Below are positions 61,701 through 64,000 of a DNA stretch of 64,000 nt, in pieces. The stretch comes from Amyelois transitella. Taxonomy: Eukaryota; Arthropoda; Insecta; Lepidoptera; Pyralidae. A program made the position numbers and the translations under genes. Below the pieces are notes generated by a model. It ran no database searches and was not told where the DNA came from. It worked only from the letters and a program-made list of their open reading frames with translations. The stretch covers positions 5,741,501-5,805,500 of the forward strand of contig NC_083523.1 in the NCBI RefSeq assembly GCF_032362555.1, in the 5' to 3' direction. Numbering within the stretch: position 1 is the stretch's first letter; every line of letters starts with the position of its first letter.

Positions 61701-62945
61701 AAATTGAGTTTCAACACGCAATAGGTTTATTTAAGTTTTCAGGCACACGAGCCGACGACGACAAAATACCATTACACTAACCCACTTAGCGTTTATGACA
61801 TTAAAGATATTTTGTCCCTGAGAAGTGACCGATTATATGCCTTCTCCGAGTTTTTATCTAAAACTAATATTATGAAATTACAGCCAGTCAGGTAATCCAT
61901 TATACTGACTACTGATTAGGGCTTCAGATTTCCGAGCAATTATCTGCCAATTATCATAAAAAGATAAAGGAATTGCGCTTTCTTTTTTATACAAAAATAT
62001 TTTAACATTATCTTCAAAAGACAAAATAATGGTCAGAGGATATTAAATGCAACACGATTTAAATACGGATGACAACTGACAACCTCTTGATTGTTGAGTC
62101 ATTCAAATTTATCTAACTAAATTTTCTTTATATATCCGTACATACAGTACGGTAACGGATAAATAAATAAAATTAATATCAGAGCTTAAACAACTACTAG
62201 ATTACCCATATGTATGAATTAACGCATAATAATATATAATGTTATAACGAAAAAAAAATGTGATTGTGTGATAACATCGGTCTTATCCTTTACGAATTAA
62301 CAGCACGCTATTTAAAAGAGCCAATCTGACAATATTTCAAATTACGTGTTTGCTGTGTGTTTTTAGAAAATGAGAAATATCTCAGTTTCTAAAAATACAC
62401 GGCATAACGTATACTCGTAAAGAATAGATACTCGCATATGAGTCGGAACAAGTGACCTATAATTAGTTAGTTCGTTGCGGTTATAGTTCCCTGAGGTAAG
62501 CCTATTTTGAATGGATGATCAACAAGTATTAATACCTTTTTATGAGAATACTTATTACTACTTTCAGATTAGTTAAATACGATTTGATTGATAAGATTTT
62601 CCATTCATTGCCTAATTACAGCTTAGGCAAAATACATGTACATAGATTCATGTATTCAAAAGCCTTGGACAAATCACATACCTAATAAATAATCGGAATT
62701 TAAGAAACCATAAATTATTGTGGTTTTAGAATTACGATCACCGCATCTGAATTCGGAAAATATAACTATTAAAATCTCTATCTTTGTGACCTCTGTCGTA
62801 TTGCTAACTTGATAGAATATATAATTTATCAGTATAAAAACGGCACGGCACAAGTAGTGGCGTATCAATCATAAGTCTAGCTACAGGATCCTTTCCCTTT
62901 TGCTTTCTGAGCAATATACGATTAATAATCAATGAATAATCAAAG

Positions 62946-63024
62946 GTCAAGGGCCTACCCCGGGCTCCTCTCCAGAGTGGTGAAGATGCAACCGGAACTA
63001 AAGTCAGGAGGAAGCAGAAGAAGA
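62946..63024 (+). repeat. SINE family A 3' end fragment (duplicate copy)
   Basis: Duplicate of 42218-42296 within the segmental duplication. Confidence 0.65.
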
Positions 63025-63301
63025 ATCAATCAATAATCAATTGTCACACTAATCTGATTTTAGAGATTGATGATTGAATTTTTGTTAGCCTCTAGAAACA
63101 GCTACACAGCAGGAACATAGAGAATATTTTTTTATCAAAATGCTTTTTCGCCATGCATATGAAAGGCTGACACAACACTTTACTAGTGCGAGTAATACCA
63201 AATCTTATCATAACAGCTGTAAACATTACACCTGACATTCACTTTCACTGGTCAACATTTAAAATACATGTTATAAATAAAGAACAGTTAAATATACTCA
63301 C

Positions 63302-63554
63302 AACTTCACCATTAGGAATATCACCAACAGTGTCACTATTGATAGCAGTGGTCCTCAAAACATGTACATTATGAAATTCATCCCTTGGTGTCACTATGAC
63401 TTCTTTGCATGAGCACCTTGCATTTTTCACTTCATTTAGATTAGTGGTCCGTGACCTGGGAGGACTACTCAGGGAGGCTATGGCAGTACCATAGGAGTAT
63501 CCTGTACCCGAGTTATCTTTTGCACGCTTTGTATTGTTAGAGAGGTATGTCATT
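63302..63554 (-). CDS. Second copy of TTLL4 exon 3 (partial gene)
   Basis: Same 253-nt exon as 42574-42826, with acceptor TTTCCAG and donor GTGAGT, encoding the segment that includes MTYLSNNTKRAKDNSG and CSCKEVIVTPRDEFHN. No other TTLL4 exon is in this copy inside the window; exons 1 and 2 would lie at 64456-65371 if the duplication continues. The catalytic exons downstream (4-15) are absent on this side. Instead, ZMYM-like 3' exons follow on the same strand. It ends in phase 0, which matters for a possible fusion transcript. Confidence 0.75.
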
Positions 63555-64000
63555 CTGGAAAGAAGATGAAATGGTTTATATTTTTAAATTAATGACAAGT
63601 TTTTTTTATTGTGTATTCAGTAGAAAAGTTTTTTCTTGGATTTTACATGGTGTTGGTTCAGTGTACTATACAAACATAATAAATTAAATTGATGTACTGG
63701 AGAACTTGAAATATATTTACAAGTAAACCTTTTTGCTTAAAATGTTGAACTGTGCGAAGCAAGTAAGTATTCTATCTTTATTCTGACAAATAAAATTGTA
63801 AGTAAACAGTAATTTTTAAAAATTGTTACTTTAATAATCAAGGTCAAACTACAATGAAATCAATATGAAGACAACTTCAAAATCATACCTATTGTTAATC
63901 ATGATTTATACGGTGCTTTTTAAGGCTTTAGACTTAACACTTAGATTTATCTTATTAAAACATTTTGACAAAATCACTTAAATTTTATAGACATCCAAAC

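Larger units (their letters stand above)
58529..64000 (+). repeat. Segmental duplication, copy 2, running off the window
   Basis: Same sequence as 37801-43272 (offset 20,728 bp) as far as the window goes. It starts inside an exon of the ZMYM-like gene; two bases (GG) are shared at the junction. It includes a second copy of TTLL4 exon 3 (63302-63554), of the Helitron and of the repeat relics. If it is a tandem copy of a 20,728-bp unit, the rest lies beyond 64000. Confidence 0.95.

Noticed and set aside
58585-63553. Small open frames such as 61309-61602
   Set aside because: Each is an exact duplicate of one in 37801-43272, AT-rich, without motifs, and lies in intron DNA; only exon 3 of TTLL4 is supported.
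1-64000. Retroviral, LTR, Polinton, CRISPR or prokaryotic features
   Set aside because: No reverse transcriptase, capsid, envelope or long terminal repeats were seen, and CRISPR or operon features are not expected in this eukaryotic sequence. The minisatellite at 51561-52380 resembles an array only superficially: its units are tandem with no variable spacers.

Overview
The window looks like a piece of a moth (Lepidoptera) nuclear genome. It is AT-rich, its genes are split by many short and a few long introns, it carries eukaryotic tRNA genes, and it is full of dispersed repeats of lepidopteran type (tRNA-derived SINEs and short Helitrons ending in CTAG|T). Species cannot be fixed from the sequence alone. 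No retroviral, LTR or Polinton-like element was recognised.

Layout. 1-7510: gene-poor DNA with repeat relics and one tRNA-Ala(UGC). 7511-20278: a head-to-tail duplication of a 3,987-bp unit, each copy with one intronless short-chain dehydrogenase/reductase (SDR) gene. The second copy is interrupted by a 4,779-bp P-type DNA transposon with a complete five-exon THAP9-like transposase; the first copy preserves the empty site. 20279-24487: intergenic DNA with a second, identical tRNA-Ala(UGC), nested repeats, and the probable 3' UTR of the next gene. 24488-44643 (minus strand): a 15-exon tubulin glutamylase gene of the TTLL4 type; the reconstructed exons join in frame to 1,036 codons. 46533-53165: a piggyBac-type DNA transposon whose transposase gene has four exons (652 aa, minus strand), with a roughly 120-bp minisatellite upstream of its start. 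54984-58528 (minus strand): the 3' part of a ZMYM/woc-type gene encoding the conserved C-terminal DUF3504-like domain, cut at 58528/58529.

58529-64000 repeats 37801-43272 at an offset of exactly 20,728 bp with no difference noticed. The simplest reading is a tandem duplication of a unit 37801-58528 continuing beyond the window. If real, its junction puts the TTLL4 5' exons (second copy) directly upstream of the truncated ZMYM 3' exons (first copy) on one strand, and the flanking splice phases are compatible with an in-frame chimera. An assembly error is the main alternative.

The genes are not an operon or pathway. The main theme is genome dynamics: two very recent-looking segmental duplications and two DNA transposons with complete-looking transposase genes, one demonstrably inserted after a duplication and just upstream of a host gene.
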